A DNA stretch of 64,000 bases from NCBI RefSeq assembly GCF_024345395.1, contig NZ_JAGQBA010000006.1, positions 157,373 through 221,372 on the forward strand, given 5' to 3'. Below, piece after piece: positions 8,655 through 19,362 of this stretch (position 1 is the stretch's first letter; every line of letters begins with the position of its first letter). A program made the position numbers and the translations under genes. The DNA is from Cyanobium sp. Tous-M-B4 (GTDB lineage: Bacteria; Cyanobacteriota; Cyanobacteriia; PCC-6307; Cyanobiaceae). Under the pieces are notes generated by a model. It did no database searches, was not told the DNA's origin, and saw only the letters and a program-made list of their open reading frames with translations.

Positions 8655-10621
8655 GCCTGGTCGTAGCGGCGTCGCTCGGCCAGTAACCGCAATTCGTCCG
8701 TGTCGGAATTTTCTAGAGGTAGGTCAAACCAGAAGGTGCTGCCTACCCCTAGGGCACTGGCCATGCGCACCTGGGTGCCGTGTTTTTCGAGGTTGCCACG
8801 CACAATCGATAGGCCTAATCCCGTGCCAGCTTCGGTGTGCACGGAGTTTTCAACTCGATAGAAGCGATCAAAAATGCACTCCTGGTCTGCATCCGAGATG
8901 CCGCAACCGCTGTCGGCGATTTCGATTCGAATCCGGGGTAGGGGCGAGGTGAGATCACAGCTGGGGCTGTCGCCCCTGGGTTCGTTGCCCGGGGTCAGCA
9001 CGCAGAGATCGGGCCAGGGGTAGGCCCGTAATTGCAGCCGCCCACCCTTGGGGGTGAACTTGAGGGCATTGCCCACCAGGTTGTCGAAGACCTGCAGCAG
9101 CAGGTCCCAGTTGCCGAGGATGCGCGGCAGCTGGGGATCTGCTTCAAAGGCCAGGGAGACGCCCTTTTCATCAGCATTGAGGCGGTAGGTGCGCAGGATC
9201 TGCTCGATGGCTGGGGCCAGCTCCAGCGGCTCTAGGTTCCATTCCCGCTCCGACTCCAACCGGGATAGGTCGAGTACGTCGTTGACAAGCCTGGTGAGCC
9301 GGTCGGCTTCGGCGTTGGCGATTCCCAGAAATTCGCGCTTTTCCTCCTCGCTGAGCTGGTCGCCAAGGTCGTGGAGGGTTTCCACGTAGCTCTTGATGTT
9401 GCAGAGGGGCGTGCGCAGTTCGTGGGAGACATTGCTGATGAAGCGGCTCTGGGCGGCATTGAGCTCCACCTCGCGGGTTAGGTCTTGGATGGTCATGGCG
9501 ATGCCCTTGAGGCTTTCGCCGCTGGCATCACTCACCGACTGCAAAACGATGCGCAGGGTGCGGATCGGTTCGCCAAAACTGCAACGCACATCGGCGCTTT
9601 CACGGTCGCGGCAGGTCACGCTGTCGAGGGCTGGCTGCACCTCCATTGCCAGCCGTTCGGGCAGCTCGGCAATCAGGTCGTTGCCTTCGAGGTTGCGGCC
9701 CTCCCAGCGGAACAGGCGACGGGAGGTGGGGTTGGCCAGCACAATTGCGCCCTCGGCATCCAGCAGCACTGCCCCATCGGCCATCTTGGCGATCAGGGAC
9801 TGCTGCTTCACCTGGGCGGCGGTGAGCTCTTCGATGTTTGCAGCCTTGTAGTCCTCAAGCTGGGAGGCCATGGTGTTGAAGCCGTCAAGCAGCTCCCCCA
9901 ATTCCCCGCCCACCGGCAGGGCCAGCCTGGTTTCGAAGTTGCCGCCAGCGATCGAGCGCACCCCCTGCAGCAGCTCTTTCACAGGGCGGGTGATGGTGAG
10001 GGCATTGAAAACAGCCCCCAAAATCACCAGCACCCAGATTGAAATGAACACAGCCACTGTCACCTCCCGGGTGAGGGCGGCACTGGCCAGCAGGGTCTCA
10101 TTGGGATTGATACCCAGGGCCAGCACGCCGAGATAGCGGCCGTCACTCACCATCGGCACAAACACATCCGTCACCTGCCCGCCCGGGCTTAGGTGCTGAC
10201 GGATCAGGGGCGTATCAGGCCGTTTCTGTAAATCTGAGGGCAATTCTAGGCGGCGGCTGAGCAGCAGCTCGCTGCTGCCTGAGCTGGCGCCGATCGGAAT
10301 GCCTAGGTAGATCACCCCTTCTGGATCGGCGAAAAAGATGTAGCGAAGACTGCGGCTGGAGCGCCAGAAACGATCTGCTACCGCCGCCAGTTCCCGGTCG
10401 TTGCCCTCCGCCACCAGGGGCGTGATGTTGGCCGAGAGCAGCAGGCCTAGATCTCGGGCATAGCGGGTATCGCTCAGCTGGGCATCTCTCTGGATGCCGT
10501 TGAGGGCCAAAAAGGTGATGCCCGTCATCAGCAGGCTCACCACCAGGGTGGCCACCGCCAGCAGCTTGGTCTGCAGGCTGAATTCCGCCCACCAGCGGCC
10601 TATGGCCTGGCGCCAGCTCAT
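8645..10621 (-). CDS. nblS: NblS/DspA (Hik33)-type membrane sensor histidine kinase
   Basis: A 658-residue sensor kinase of the cyanobacterial NblS/Hik33 family (Ycf26 in plastids), which controls high-light and nutrient-stress genes through the response regulator RpaB. The order is TM1 (~residues 18-40), periplasmic sensor region, TM2 (~185-208), HAMP, a PAS-like domain (LLDAEGAIVLANPTSRRLF), HisKA with the phospho-accepting His in NVSHELRTPL (~400), and a HATPase domain with IEIADSGCGISD and GTGLGLSIVRGNLEKHG. It overlaps the stop codon of upstream purD by ATGA (10618-10621), which suggests coupling, and converges on kaiC. The high-light gene at 44380 is a plausible regulon member. Confidence 0.93.
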   Translation of the reverse strand: MSWRQAIGRWWAEFSLQTKLLAVATLVVSLLMTGITFLALNGIQRDAQLSDTRYARDLGLLLSANITPLVAEGNDRELAAVADRFWRSSRSLRYIFFADPEGVIYLGIPIGASSGSSELLLSRRLELPSDLQKRPDTPLIRQHLSPGGQVTDVFVPMVSDGRYLGVLALGINPNETLLASAALTREVTVAVFISIWVLVILGAVFNALTITRPVKELLQGVRSIAGGNFETRLALPVGGELGELLDGFNTMASQLEDYKAANIEELTAAQVKQQSLIAKMADGAVLLDAEGAIVLANPTSRRLFRWEGRNLEGNDLIAELPERLAMEVQPALDSVTCRDRESADVRCSFGEPIRTLRIVLQSVSDASGESLKGIAMTIQDLTREVELNAAQSRFISNVSHELRTPLCNIKSYVETLHDLGDQLSEEEKREFLGIANAEADRLTRLVNDVLDLSRLESEREWNLEPLELAPAIEQILRTYRLNADEKGVSLAFEADPQLPRILGNWDLLLQVFDNLVGNALKFTPKGGRLQLRAYPWPDLCVLTPGNEPRGDSPSCDLTSPLPRIRIEIADSGCGISDADQECIFDRFYRVENSVHTEAGTGLGLSIVRGNLEKHGTQVRMASALGVGSTFWFDLPLENSDTDELRLLAERRRYDQAEI

Positions 10622-11946
10622 CGGTTGCGCACCTGATGGCCGATGTCCCGGCGGAAGGTCATGCCCTCAAAGTGCACCTGGGCTAGCCCGGCGTAGGCCC
10701 GCTCGAAGGCGGTATCAAAGTCGTCGGCCTGGGCCACCACAGCGAGCACTCGGCCGCCGCTGGTTAGGCAGCGGCCGTGGTCATCTCGGCGGGTGCCGGC
10801 ATGGAACAGCTGCAACTGGTCGGTGGGCTGCAGGGCGCTTTCGATGGGATCGTCGCGGCGCAGCTCCCCCGGGTAACCCTCCGCAGCGGCGATAACGCAG
10901 GCACTGCAGCCGGGATGGATGGTTAGGGCTGGTGCTTGGTCGAGGTTGCCGTTGGCGCAGGCCAACAAAATTTGGGCTAGCTCCGGCCCCAGCAATGGCA
11001 TCAGGGTTTCGCACTCCGGATCGCCGAAGCGGCAATTGAATTCGATCACGCTCGGTCCGGCTGCGGTGAGCATCAAGCCGGCGTAGATCACGCCGCGGTA
11101 GTCGATGCCTCGAGCCCGCAGGGCGGCCACGGTGGGCTCGAGCACCCTCTGGCGCACTTCCTCTAGGCCGGACGCATCCAATAGGGGAGCCGGGGCGTAG
11201 GCACCCATGCCGCCGGTGTTGGCGCCGGTATCGCCCTCGCCGATGCGCTTGTGATCCTGGGCAGTGGGCAGCAGCACCATGCGCTGGCCATCGCAGAGGG
11301 CGAATACGGAAACTTCGGGGCCAACGGTGCGCTCCTCCAGCACCAGGGAGGCGCTTGCCGCTTCGGAGCCGGCCGCCTTGGGCCCAGCGCCGAAGCGGCC
11401 GGCAAAAATCTCCTCGATGGCGGCCCGGGCTTCCTCAACGCTTTCTGCCACCGTGACGCCTTTGCCGGCGGCCAGGCCATCGGCCTTCACCACCAGGGGG
11501 CGCCCTTGGGTAGTCAAAATTTGCAGAGCCTGCTCGCGGCTGTCTGCGGCCCAGTAGCCGGCAGTGGGAATGCCGGCCTCCTGCATCAGCGCTTTAGCCC
11601 ACTGTTTACTTGCCTCCAGCTGCGCCCCATCGGCCCCCGGGCCAAAGCAGGGGAATCCCGCGGCGCGCAAGCTGTCGGCCAGGCCAGCAGCCAGGGGGGC
11701 TTCTGGACCCACCACCACCAGTTCAATTGCTAGGTCGCGGCAGGTGGCCTGGAGCCCGGCCTGGTCGGATTCGGCGATGGCCAGTTGCTGGCAGCCCGGT
11801 AGGTCGCAGCTGCCCCCATTACCAGGGGTAATCCAGACCGCCTCAACCCCTGGCGAGCGGGCCAGGGCCCAGCCCAGCGCGTTCTCGCGGCCACCTGCCC
11901 CGATCACCAGGATCCGCGCGGGTGTTGGACAGGAGGCAGGGGGCAT
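10618..11946 (-). CDS. purD: Phosphoribosylamine-glycine ligase (GAR synthetase)
   Basis: PurD is an ATP-grasp ligase that joins glycine to 5-phosphoribosylamine in the second step of purine synthesis. The N-domain begins ILVIGAGGRENALGWALARS. ATP-grasp features include PLVVKADGLAAGKGV, a Glu-rich VLEERTVGPEVSVFAL strand and VIEFNCRFGDPECETLMPLL. The start at 11946 (MPPASCPTPARIL) gives 442 residues; the longer frame upstream enters the divergent gene and is unlikely. nblS follows with an ATGA overlap. purC, another purine gene, lies 1.1 kb away on the opposite strand. Confidence 0.96.
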   Translation of the reverse strand: MPPASCPTPARILVIGAGGRENALGWALARSPGVEAVWITPGNGGSCDLPGCQQLAIAESDQAGLQATCRDLAIELVVVGPEAPLAAGLADSLRAAGFPCFGPGADGAQLEASKQWAKALMQEAGIPTAGYWAADSREQALQILTTQGRPLVVKADGLAAGKGVTVAESVEEARAAIEEIFAGRFGAGPKAAGSEAASASLVLEERTVGPEVSVFALCDGQRMVLLPTAQDHKRIGEGDTGANTGGMGAYAPAPLLDASGLEEVRQRVLEPTVAALRARGIDYRGVIYAGLMLTAAGPSVIEFNCRFGDPECETLMPLLGPELAQILLACANGNLDQAPALTIHPGCSACVIAAAEGYPGELRRDDPIESALQPTDQLQLFHAGTRRDDHGRCLTSGGRVLAVVAQADDFDTAFERAYAGLAQVHFEGMTFRRDIGHQVRNR

Positions 11947-12030
11947 GGGCCAGACGGGAGGTGGGAGGTGAGCGAAAGCTCTTCTAAGTTGAAACGTGCT
12001 GCGGGGGGCCGCCAAGCCCTGTTTCTAGTC

Positions 12031-13023
12031 ATGCCGGCAATACCAGCGCCATTCTCCCCCCGGGCCCGGCTGTTACCAATTTTTGGCGCTGCGCTGGCTG
12101 GCCTTATGGCCGCCGCCCCTGCCCCAGACGCGCAAGCCAAAACCAGTGTTGCCAGCGCTGATCCAGCCCTGATTGCCCTGCTGCGCGATGGAGATCTCAA
12201 TGCCCTCGACGCTGCCTGTGTCACCGCCGTGCGGCGGCGCGATGGGCCGCTGTTGCGCCAGCTGCAACAGCGGCTGCTCTCCATCCACCCAGCCCCCCAG
12301 CCTCTTGCGGTGGTGCTGGCTAATGCCCACAGCTTGTTGAGCTGTCAGGCCCCTGACGGGGCCCTGCAGGTGCTGGCGCGGGTGGGGCCGGCAGCGGGCG
12401 CTGAGCGGACCCAGTGGCTGGTGCTGCAGTGGCGTGCTGCCCAGGCGGGCTTGCACCACCAGCTGGCGGCCGATGCCCTCGAGCGGCTTGCGGCTGGAAA
12501 CCTGGGGCAGTTGGCGTTGCTGGAGTTGCCGGTGGGCGAGAAAAAGGACGGCACCCGGATCAATCGCCCAGCCCTGGATCTGTTGGCGGACCATCTTGAA
12601 AGCCTGGGTCAACGGCAACGGGCCGCGGAGGTGTTGGTCAGTAGCTCCCAGCCCGGTGCGGCGACGGCGGCCCGGCTGGCTAAGGCGGTAGCGCTTTTTG
12701 GAGCCTTACCAGCGCTTGAGCAGGACCGGCTGCTGGAGCTGGCCCTCGAGCAGGCGGCATCCTCTGGCAGCTGGGGGCTGGTAGCTGAGATCCTCGACCA
12801 GCAGCTGGCCCTGGCTGGCGGTACGCCGGAGCAGGTCGCCCGGGCAACGGAGCGGCGCGTGCGCCTCAGCGCCCGTATCGACGATGCCTACGGTGAGTGG
12901 CTGTTGCAGCGGCGGGATCCAGCTGCCCTGTCCCGGCAGGGTGATCTGGAGCGTCAACTTCGCACCCCCCGCGCCCCTGGTGGCCATACCGCCGCACAGC
13001 AGTCCCCCGATCCTCAGCCATGA
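12031..13023 (+). CDS. Conserved hypothetical secreted helical (TPR-like) protein
   Basis: The product is 330 residues from ATG 12031; a GTG at 11968 would add 21 residues. From 12031 there is a signal peptide: basic PRARL, hydrophobic [15 protein letters not shown], then DAQAKT. The rest is Leu/Ala/Gln-rich and predicted to be nearly all alpha-helix, with paired-helix spacing that resembles TPR or HAT solenoids, though no family could be assigned. It overlaps purC by ATGA at 13020-13023, so translation is probably coupled and it heads the purC-omp85-lpx unit. A periplasmic scaffold role would fit that context but is inference only. Confidence 0.8.
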   Translation: MPAIPAPFSPRARLLPIFGAALAGLMAAAPAPDAQAKTSVASADPALIALLRDGDLNALDAACVTAVRRRDGPLLRQLQQRLLSIHPAPQPLAVVLANAHSLLSCQAPDGALQVLARVGPAAGAERTQWLVLQWRAAQAGLHHQLAADALERLAAGNLGQLALLELPVGEKKDGTRINRPALDLLADHLESLGQRQRAAEVLVSSSQPGAATAARLAKAVALFGALPALEQDRLLELALEQAASSGSWGLVAEILDQQLALAGGTPEQVARATERRVRLSARIDDAYGEWLLQRRDPAALSRQGDLERQLRTPRAPGGHTAAQQSPDPQP

Positions 13024-13775
13024 CGGCCTACACACTTGGTTCCCTGCTTTACGAAGGTAAGGCCAAACGGGTATTTGCCACAGATCAGCCCGACTTGGTA
13101 GCGGTCGAATACAAGGACGATGCCACTGCGTTTAATGCCCTCAAAAAAGCCCAGCTGGCTGGGAAGGGAGAGTTGAACTGCCAAATATCGGCTTTGCTTT
13201 TTGAGCATCTCGCCGCACGGGGCATTCCCACCCACTACCTCGGGGTGGAAGGCAGCCGCTGGATGCTGGCCCGTCCAGTGCGGGTGATCCCGATTGAAGT
13301 GGTGATCCGCAACGTGGCTGCGGGCTCGCTTTGCAAGCAGATGCCCATCGCGCCAGGCACGCCCCTGGAGCCACCCTTGCTTGATCTCTACTACAAGGAC
13401 GATGGCTTCGGAGATCCCCTGCTCACCGAAGCGCGCCTTGGGCATTTGGGCCTGGTTACGCCCGAGCAGCGCTGCCAACTGGAGGAGCTGGCCCGTCAGG
13501 TGAATCGGGAATTGCTGGCTTTGTTTGATTCTATCGGCTTGCAGCTGGTGGATTTCAAGATCGAATTGGGGCATACCGCCAGTGGTGAATTGGTGGTTGC
13601 TGATGAGATCAGCCCTGATACCTGCCGTCTTTGGGATCGGGCGGTGCTGGATTCTCAGGACCGGATTTTGGACAAGGATCGATTCCGACAGGATTTAGGC
13701 GGCGTTGTCGAGGCCTACGGGGAGGTCCTCAAACGGGTCCAAGGGGCCTGTCCTCCACCCAGGGTCTACCGGTAA
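13020..13775 (+). CDS. purC: Phosphoribosylaminoimidazole-succinocarboxamide synthase (SAICAR synthetase)
   Basis: PurC condenses CAIR with aspartate in purine synthesis. The opening [14 protein letters not shown] binds ATP, and the SAICAR synthetase signatures [17 protein letters not shown] ([17 protein letters not shown]) and VDFKIELG and [14 protein letters not shown] are all present. At 251 residues it has the normal bacterial length. The ATG at 13020 overlaps the preceding stop codon, and the omp85 gene starts 44 nt downstream. Confidence 0.96.
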   Translation: MTAYTLGSLLYEGKAKRVFATDQPDLVAVEYKDDATAFNALKKAQLAGKGELNCQISALLFEHLAARGIPTHYLGVEGSRWMLARPVRVIPIEVVIRNVAAGSLCKQMPIAPGTPLEPPLLDLYYKDDGFGDPLLTEARLGHLGLVTPEQRCQLEELARQVNRELLALFDSIGLQLVDFKIELGHTASGELVVADEISPDTCRLWDRAVLDSQDRILDKDRFRQDLGGVVEAYGEVLKRVQGACPPPRVYR

Positions 13776-13819
13776 GGTCAGCGCAATTTGCGGCCTGTCC
13801 GCTCCGCTACCCCTTCCCC

Positions 13820-15988
13820 ATGGCTGGTTTGCTGAGTTTGAAGGCTGTTTGGCCCCTGATGGGCGCCGCCCTCCTCTCGGCGAGCCCTGCCCTAGCCCAG
13901 CCTGCATCGCAGCAGGTGGACAACCCATTGGCGGATCCGGCCAGCCAGGCGCCCGCGCCCACCAAGCCCGTCCCCCAGACACCATTTCCAACTCAGGCCG
14001 CCCCGGTAGCCGAGCCTGCTGCCAAAGCTGAACCCAAGGTTTTGATCGCCGAGGTGGCGATCGAAGGCCTCCAAGACCACCCTGAACGGGAACGGCTGGA
14101 GCTGGCCGCCTACGCTGCGATGGCGGCCACCCCAGGTTCGCGGGTTACCCGCAACGAGCTGCAGACCGATCTATCAGCGATCTATGCCAGCGGCTGGTTT
14201 TCCGATGTGCGGATCCAGCCTGTAGATGGTCCGCTGGGCGTGCGGCTGGTGGTGGTGGTGGTGGCCAACCCGGTGCTGCAGCAGGTCAAGCTCGATCCAG
14301 CCGACCTGAAGTTGCCGGAGCAGGTGGTCAAGGACACCTTCGCCGCTGACTACGGCAAAACTCTCAACCTCAACACCCTGCAGACCCGCATGCAGGAGTT
14401 GCAGCGCTGGTATGCCGATCAGGGCTACTCCCTGGCACGGATCACCGGTCCTAGCCGGGTGAGTCCGGAGGGGGTGGTGGAGCTGCTGGTTCGCCAGGGC
14501 ACCGTTGAGGGGGTTGAGGTGCAGTTCCTCAATAAGGAAGGCTCTGCCACCAACGACAAAGGCGAGCCAATTCGGGGCAAGACCAAGCCCTGGGTAGTGA
14601 CCCGCGAGGTGTCCATGCGCCCTGGACAGGTGTTCAACCGGCGCGAGCTCGAGGAGGACATCAAGCGCATCTACGGCACGGGCCTTTTCAGTGATGTCAA
14701 GGTGACTCTTAAGCCGGTGCCGGCCGAGCCTGGCAAGGTGGTGATTGTGCTTGGCATTGTTGAGCAGTCCAGTGGTTCTTTGTCAGGTGGCCTGGGCTAC
14801 AGCCAGAGCCAGGGTGTGTTTGGCCAGATCCAGTTGCAGGACAGCAACCTCTTTGGCCGGGCTTGGGACCTCGGCACCAACATCTCCTACGGCCAATTCG
14901 GCGGCCTTGGTGATATCACCTTCACAGATCCTTGGATCAAGGACAACAAATATCGAACTTCCTTCCGGGCTCGCTTCTTCTTTAGTCGCGAAATTCCTCA
15001 GCTATTTCAAAGTGAAAATACAACGTTTAGCTACCAACTTAGGAACTTCGATGGAGCTGATTTTGATGTTGTGACTAGTCGCAAGGTCAACCCAAATGGT
15101 ACTGAAACTATCAAGACAAACTTTGATACGGTCGCGATTCAGCGTATTGGGGCGAACGTTCAGCTTGTGCGTCCCTTGAATGGTGGTAACCCTTACAAAA
15201 AAGCTCCTTGGAATCTGATTTTGTCATTCGGGGGCCAGGAAGTTACCCCAATGGACTTTTCGGGAGGTAAGTATTCTTACGGTGTGGTCGGGGCTACTAA
15301 ATCGCCGACTCGTGTGCCGAGCAACCAGGTTATCTGCCTCGCCTTCAACTGCGCTTCTGAAAACCAGCTGGTTAGTTTTAGGGTTGGTACTACGTACAGC
15401 ACCCTTAACGACCCCCGCAACCCAACAAAGGGTAACTTCCTGAGCCTGGGCACTGAGCAATTTATTTCTGTTGGGGAAAACTCCCCAACTTTCAATCGCA
15501 TTCGGGGTACCTTCACCCACTACATACCTGTGGAGTGGTTGAAGATCTTCAAGGGCTGCCGTCCCAAGCCCGGTGAGACCAAAGATTGTAAGCAGGCATT
15601 GGCTTTCCAAGTTTCAGCTGGGACCTTGGTAGGCAGTGACATTCCCCCTTACGAAGCTTTCTGCCTGGGTGGTGGCAATTCTGTGCGTGGTTACTACGAC
15701 TGCGATTTAGGTGTTGGCAAGAGCTTTGCTGAGGCAACAATTGAGTATCGATTCCCGTTGTTTAGTATTGTTAGTGGTGAGATATTCTTTGATGCTGGTA
15801 CCACTTTTGGGACCCAGGGAGATATCCCTGGTAACCCTGGCGGATTGCTTGGCAAAAGTGGTGAGGGCTATTCCCCGGGAGTTGGCTTAATCGTGACTAC
15901 GCCAGTGGGCCCCCTGCGCCTTGAAGTTGCCACCCAGGATTTCTCCAGTGATTGGCGCTTCAACTTGGGTGTGGGCTGGAAGTTCTAG
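13820..15988 (+). CDS. Omp85/BamA-family outer membrane assembly protein (Toc75 relative)
   Basis: A 722-residue precursor from the ATG at 13820 (MAGLLSLKAVW), with a signal peptide ending ASPALAQ and a Pro/Ala/Thr-rich linker. It then has about three POTRA domains (approximately residues 70-320; for example IAEVAIEGLQDHPERERLE and RVSPEGVVELLVRQGTVEGVEV) and a C-terminal beta-barrel (SGSLSGGLGYSQSQGVFGQ to the terminal FNLGVGWKF). The conserved lid motif region VRGYYDCDLGVG (VRGY) is present. Omp85 proteins fold outer-membrane proteins. It precedes the lpx cluster and overlaps the lpxC start. The barrel-coding part from about 14990 to 15800 is visibly richer in A and T than the POTRA part. 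Confidence 0.93.
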   Translation: MAGLLSLKAVWPLMGAALLSASPALAQPASQQVDNPLADPASQAPAPTKPVPQTPFPTQAAPVAEPAAKAEPKVLIAEVAIEGLQDHPERERLELAAYAAMAATPGSRVTRNELQTDLSAIYASGWFSDVRIQPVDGPLGVRLVVVVVANPVLQQVKLDPADLKLPEQVVKDTFAADYGKTLNLNTLQTRMQELQRWYADQGYSLARITGPSRVSPEGVVELLVRQGTVEGVEVQFLNKEGSATNDKGEPIRGKTKPWVVTREVSMRPGQVFNRRELEEDIKRIYGTGLFSDVKVTLKPVPAEPGKVVIVLGIVEQSSGSLSGGLGYSQSQGVFGQIQLQDSNLFGRAWDLGTNISYGQFGGLGDITFTDPWIKDNKYRTSFRARFFFSREIPQLFQSENTTFSYQLRNFDGADFDVVTSRKVNPNGTETIKTNFDTVAIQRIGANVQLVRPLNGGNPYKKAPWNLILSFGGQEVTPMDFSGGKYSYGVVGATKSPTRVPSNQVICLAFNCASENQLVSFRVGTTYSTLNDPRNPTKGNFLSLGTEQFISVGENSPTFNRIRGTFTHYIPVEWLKIFKGCRPKPGETKDCKQALAFQVSAGTLVGSDIPPYEAFCLGGGNSVRGYYDCDLGVGKSFAEATIEYRFPLFSIVSGEIFFDAGTTFGTQGDIPGNPGGLLGKSGEGYSPGVGLIVTTPVGPLRLEVATQDFSSDWRFNLGVGWKF

Positions 15989-16860
15989 TGGCGCAATGGC
16001 CAAGTGACTATTCCGGTGCCTGGACTCTGAGCCAGTCGGTGCAACGGGAGGGGGTGGGCTTGCACAGCGGGCAGCAAACCCAGGTGCGTTTACAGCCATC
16101 ACAGCGCCCGGGCTACTGGGTGGGTTGGCTGGATGCCCCGGAGCTCCCCTTGATTCGTTTGGCCCCGGATCAGGTGAGCGACACTCAGCTTTGTACAGCT
16201 TTGCGGCTAGACCAACGTCGCCTAGCCACGGTTGAGCATCTGCTGGCTGCCCTGGCCGGCACCGGTGTTACCCAAGCTGAAATCCTCGTGAGCGGCGAGG
16301 AGATCCCCTTACTGGATGGATCGGCGCTGCCCTGGGTGGAGGCGATAGATGAGGCGGGCCTTCAGGCGCTGCCCTATGCGTCAGCGGCGCTGGAGCTTGA
16401 GCTGCCGCTCACTGTTAGTAGTGGAGTCAGCTTTGCCACTGCCTTGCCCCATGTCGGCTTGCGGCTTGGTGCGGCGATTGAATTTGCCGATGCGGCCATT
16501 GGCCGCCAGCTGTTTTCAATCGATTTGTCACCTAGCGCGTTTGTTGAGCAGATTGCCCCGGCCCGCACCTTTGGGCTGCGTTCCCAGGTGGATCAGCTGC
16601 GGGCGGCCGGTCTGATCCGGGGTGGCTGCCTTGAGAATGCCCTTGTATGTGACGGCGACAGCTGGCTCAATCCGCCGCTGCGGTTTGTGGAGGAACCGGT
16701 GCGCCATAAAATCCTGGACTTGTTGGGAGACCTGGCGCTAATCGGATTGCCTCGAGCCCAGGTTTTCGCCTATCGCGGCTCCCACGGGCTCCACACATCT
16801 TTGGCTGCGGCCCTGGCCGGCCTGGCCAGCACCTCCCCCTCCAGTTCTTTCGCCAGTTGA
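15988..16860 (+). CDS. lpxC: UDP-3-O-acyl-N-acetylglucosamine deacetylase
   Basis: LpxC is the zinc deacetylase that commits UDP-GlcNAc to lipid A synthesis. The GTG at 15988 shares its G with the omp85 stop codon (TAGTG) and gives 290 residues. Visible features are REGVGLHSG near the start, the zinc ligand His in TVEHLLAAL, and the second His and Asp ligands in [14 protein letters not shown]. Also present are the [19 protein letters not shown] strands of the second domain. It heads the lpxC-fabZ-lpxA-lpxB order used by many Gram-negative bacteria and cyanobacteria. Confidence 0.96.
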   Translation: MAQWPSDYSGAWTLSQSVQREGVGLHSGQQTQVRLQPSQRPGYWVGWLDAPELPLIRLAPDQVSDTQLCTALRLDQRRLATVEHLLAALAGTGVTQAEILVSGEEIPLLDGSALPWVEAIDEAGLQALPYASAALELELPLTVSSGVSFATALPHVGLRLGAAIEFADAAIGRQLFSIDLSPSAFVEQIAPARTFGLRSQVDQLRAAGLIRGGCLENALVCDGDSWLNPPLRFVEEPVRHKILDLLGDLALIGLPRAQVFAYRGSHGLHTSLAAALAGLASTSPSSSFAS

Positions 16861-17363
16861 TGCCCTTGTCTGACACCAGCCCACCGCTTTCTGAGCCCGC
16901 CGCGCCGGCGTCCTTGGATCCCCGAGCTGCGGTGATCCTCACCAGCGAGCAGATTCAGGGACTGCTGCCCCATCGCTATCCATTCGCTTTGGTGGATCGG
17001 GTGATTGAGCATGAGCCGGGCAAACGCGCTGTGGCGATTAAAAACGTCACCCTCAATGAGCCCCAGTTTCAGGGCCATTTCCCCGGTCGCCCCCTGATGC
17101 CGGGAGTGTTGATCGTTGAGGCCATGGCCCAGGTGGGCGGGTTGATCGTTACCCAGATGCCCGATCTGCCCAAGGGCTTATTTGTGTTTGCCGGCATCGA
17201 TGGGGTGCGGTTTCGTCGTCCGGTGGTGCCTGGCGACCAGCTGGTAATCACCTGTGAGTTGCTGAGCCTCAAGCGCCGCCGTTTCGGCAAGGTCAAGGCA
17301 GAAGCCAGCGTGGATGGTCTGCTGGTTTGCTCCGGGGAACTGATGTTCTCGCTGGTGGACTGA
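16860..17363 (+). CDS. fabZ: (3R)-hydroxyacyl-ACP dehydratase
   Basis: FabZ dehydrates beta-hydroxyacyl-ACP in fatty acid elongation. The catalytic His lies in [13 protein letters not shown] and the catalytic Glu in [28 protein letters not shown] is the central signature. The start ATG at 16860 overlaps the lpxC stop (TGATG); a TTG three bases upstream is possible. At 167 residues it carries a short N-terminal extension. Its place between lpxC and lpxA links fatty acid supply to lipid A acylation, because both draw on hydroxyacyl-ACP. Confidence 0.96.
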   Translation: MPLSDTSPPLSEPAAPASLDPRAAVILTSEQIQGLLPHRYPFALVDRVIEHEPGKRAVAIKNVTLNEPQFQGHFPGRPLMPGVLIVEAMAQVGGLIVTQMPDLPKGLFVFAGIDGVRFRRPVVPGDQLVITCELLSLKRRRFGKVKAEASVDGLLVCSGELMFSLVD

Positions 17364-18169
17364 TGGCCACGACCATCCATCCCACGGCTGTTGTCGATCC
17401 CAAAGCTCAGCTGGCTGAAGGTGTTGAAGTTGGGCCCTACGCCGTGATCGGCCCCCAGGTGGAGCTCGGTGCTGGCTGCCGCATCGGGCCCCATGTGGTT
17501 CTCGATGGCAGGGTGCGCATGGGCCGCGATAACCGCATATTTCCTGGGGCCTGCATCGGCCTCGAACCCCAGGATCTCAAATACACTGGTGATCCCACCG
17601 AGGTGGTGCTGGGCGACGAGAACACGATCAGGGAGTGCGTCACCATCAACCGGGCCACCACTGGCCACCAACAAACGCGGCTTGGGAGCGGCAATTTGTT
17701 GATGGCCTATTGCCATCTGGGCCACAACTGTGAATTAGGCGACCGGATCGTGATCGCCAATGGGGTAGCCGTGGCCGGCCATGTGGTGATCGGCGATCGG
17801 GCTGTGATTGGTGGCGTGCTCGGTATTCATCAGTTCGTGCATATCGGTACCCTGGCCATGGTGGGGGGCATGAGCCGTATCGAGCGTGATGTGCCGCCAT
17901 TCACATTGGTGGAGGGTCATCCCTCCCGTGTCAGGGCTCTCAACAAAATTGGCCTCCAGCGCAGCGGCCTATTCGATCAGGACGGCGGCCGACAATTTGA
18001 GCAACTCAAGCAGGCTTGGACCCTGGTTTACCGCAGTGGCATCACCCTGGCTGAAGCCCTAAGCCAGTTGCGCTCCCAGCCCCTGGGCGGCGCCGCAGAC
18101 CAGTTGTGCAGTTTCCTAGAGGCCTCCATTGGCCCCTCCCGCCGCGGGCCGATCCCGGGGACGCGCTGA
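17363..18169 (+). CDS. lpxA: UDP-N-acetylglucosamine acyltransferase
   Basis: LpxA transfers a hydroxyacyl chain from ACP to UDP-GlcNAc. The N-terminal half is a left-handed beta-helix of hexapeptide repeats ([20 protein letters not shown] onward). The catalytic His region reads [20 protein letters not shown], and the helical C-terminus ([12 protein letters not shown]) is typical. The 268-residue protein starts at ATG 17363, overlapping the fabZ stop codon. It is third in the coupled lpx set. Confidence 0.96.
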   Translation: MATTIHPTAVVDPKAQLAEGVEVGPYAVIGPQVELGAGCRIGPHVVLDGRVRMGRDNRIFPGACIGLEPQDLKYTGDPTEVVLGDENTIRECVTINRATTGHQQTRLGSGNLLMAYCHLGHNCELGDRIVIANGVAVAGHVVIGDRAVIGGVLGIHQFVHIGTLAMVGGMSRIERDVPPFTLVEGHPSRVRALNKIGLQRSGLFDQDGGRQFEQLKQAWTLVYRSGITLAEALSQLRSQPLGGAADQLCSFLEASIGPSRRGPIPGTR

Positions 18170-19362
18170 TGCTGCGATTGCTGGTGAGCACCGGTGAGGT
18201 GTCTGGGGATTTGCAGGGATCGCTGTTGGTAAAGGCTTTGCACGAGGAGGCCCGGCGCCGCCAGCTCAATCTCGAGATCGTGGCCCTTGGTGGCGAGCGC
18301 ATGGAGCGCGCCGGTGCGGCACTGCTGGCTAACACCACCCGGATGGGTGCTATCGGATTACTGGAGGCTATTCCCTTTGTATTGCCGACCTTGAGGTTGC
18401 AGCGGCGCTTGAAGCGTTGGTTTCGCCGCGACCCTCCCGATGGCGTGGTGCTGATCGACTACATGGGCCCCAATGTGAGCTTGGGGCTGCGGCTCAAGCG
18501 CAGATTTCCCAAGGTGCCCGTCACTTACTACATAGCCCCGCAGGAGTGGGCATTCAAATTCGGCAACGGCGGCCGCTCCAATCTGATCAGCTTCACAAAT
18601 CAGATCTTGGCGATTTTTCAGGAGGAGGCCCGCTTCTATCGCTGTCGTGGCGCCAATGTCACCTATGTGGGCCATCCCCTGCTGGACACCATCGGTGAAG
18701 TGCCAAGCCAGCAGGAGGCCCGCCGTCAGCTTGGGCTGCGCGGTGATGCGCCAGTGCTGCTGCTGATGCCGGCATCGCGGCGCCAGGAGATCCGCTACAT
18801 GCTGCCCCACATCGTGGCGGCGGCTGCCGAGCTGCAGCGCCAGCGGCCCGAGTTGCAGGTGGTGGTGCCGGCGGGATTGCCAGGCTTCGAGGCCCATCTG
18901 GCGCGGCAACTTGGCCAGGCAGGGGTGCGGGCGGAGATCATTGCTGCCGCAGATTCAGACCAGCTCAAGGCCTGCCTCTGCGCTGCCGCCGATTTGGCCT
19001 TGGCCAAATCGGGCACGGTGAATCTGGAGCTGGCCCTGCGGGGTGTGCCCCAGGTGGTGGTGTATCGGGTCAGCCGGGCGACAGCCTTCGTGGCTCGCCA
19101 CCTCCTGCGGTTCAGCGTGCCCCACATCTCCCCGGTAAACCTGGTGCTGGGAGAGCGGCTGGTGCCTGAGCTGCTGCAGGAGGACCTCACGGCTGCGGCA
19201 ATCGTGCGCGAGGCCCTACCCCTGCTTGAGCTTGATGCCAGCGGTGGGGCTCGCCAAACCATGTTGGATGGATACCGGCGGCTGCGATTGGAATTAGGTG
19301 AGCCGGGCGTCACCCAGCGGGCCGCATCCGCCATCTTTGACCAGGTACTGGAAGCTCGATGA
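18169..19362 (+). CDS. lpxB: Lipid A disaccharide synthase
   Basis: LpxB (glycosyltransferase family 19) joins UDP-2,3-diacylglucosamine and lipid X to form the lipid A disaccharide. It opens with [21 protein letters not shown], the family signature, followed by [14 protein letters not shown] and [10 protein letters not shown]. The C-terminal domain holds [22 protein letters not shown], the nucleotide-sugar binding region. The length is 397 residues. The ATG at 18169 overlaps the lpxA stop, and msrA begins at 19359 inside its last codons. Confidence 0.96.
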   Translation: MLRLLVSTGEVSGDLQGSLLVKALHEEARRRQLNLEIVALGGERMERAGAALLANTTRMGAIGLLEAIPFVLPTLRLQRRLKRWFRRDPPDGVVLIDYMGPNVSLGLRLKRRFPKVPVTYYIAPQEWAFKFGNGGRSNLISFTNQILAIFQEEARFYRCRGANVTYVGHPLLDTIGEVPSQQEARRQLGLRGDAPVLLLMPASRRQEIRYMLPHIVAAAAELQRQRPELQVVVPAGLPGFEAHLARQLGQAGVRAEIIAAADSDQLKACLCAAADLALAKSGTVNLELALRGVPQVVVYRVSRATAFVARHLLRFSVPHISPVNLVLGERLVPELLQEDLTAAAIVREALPLLELDASGGARQTMLDGYRRLRLELGEPGVTQRAASAIFDQVLEAR

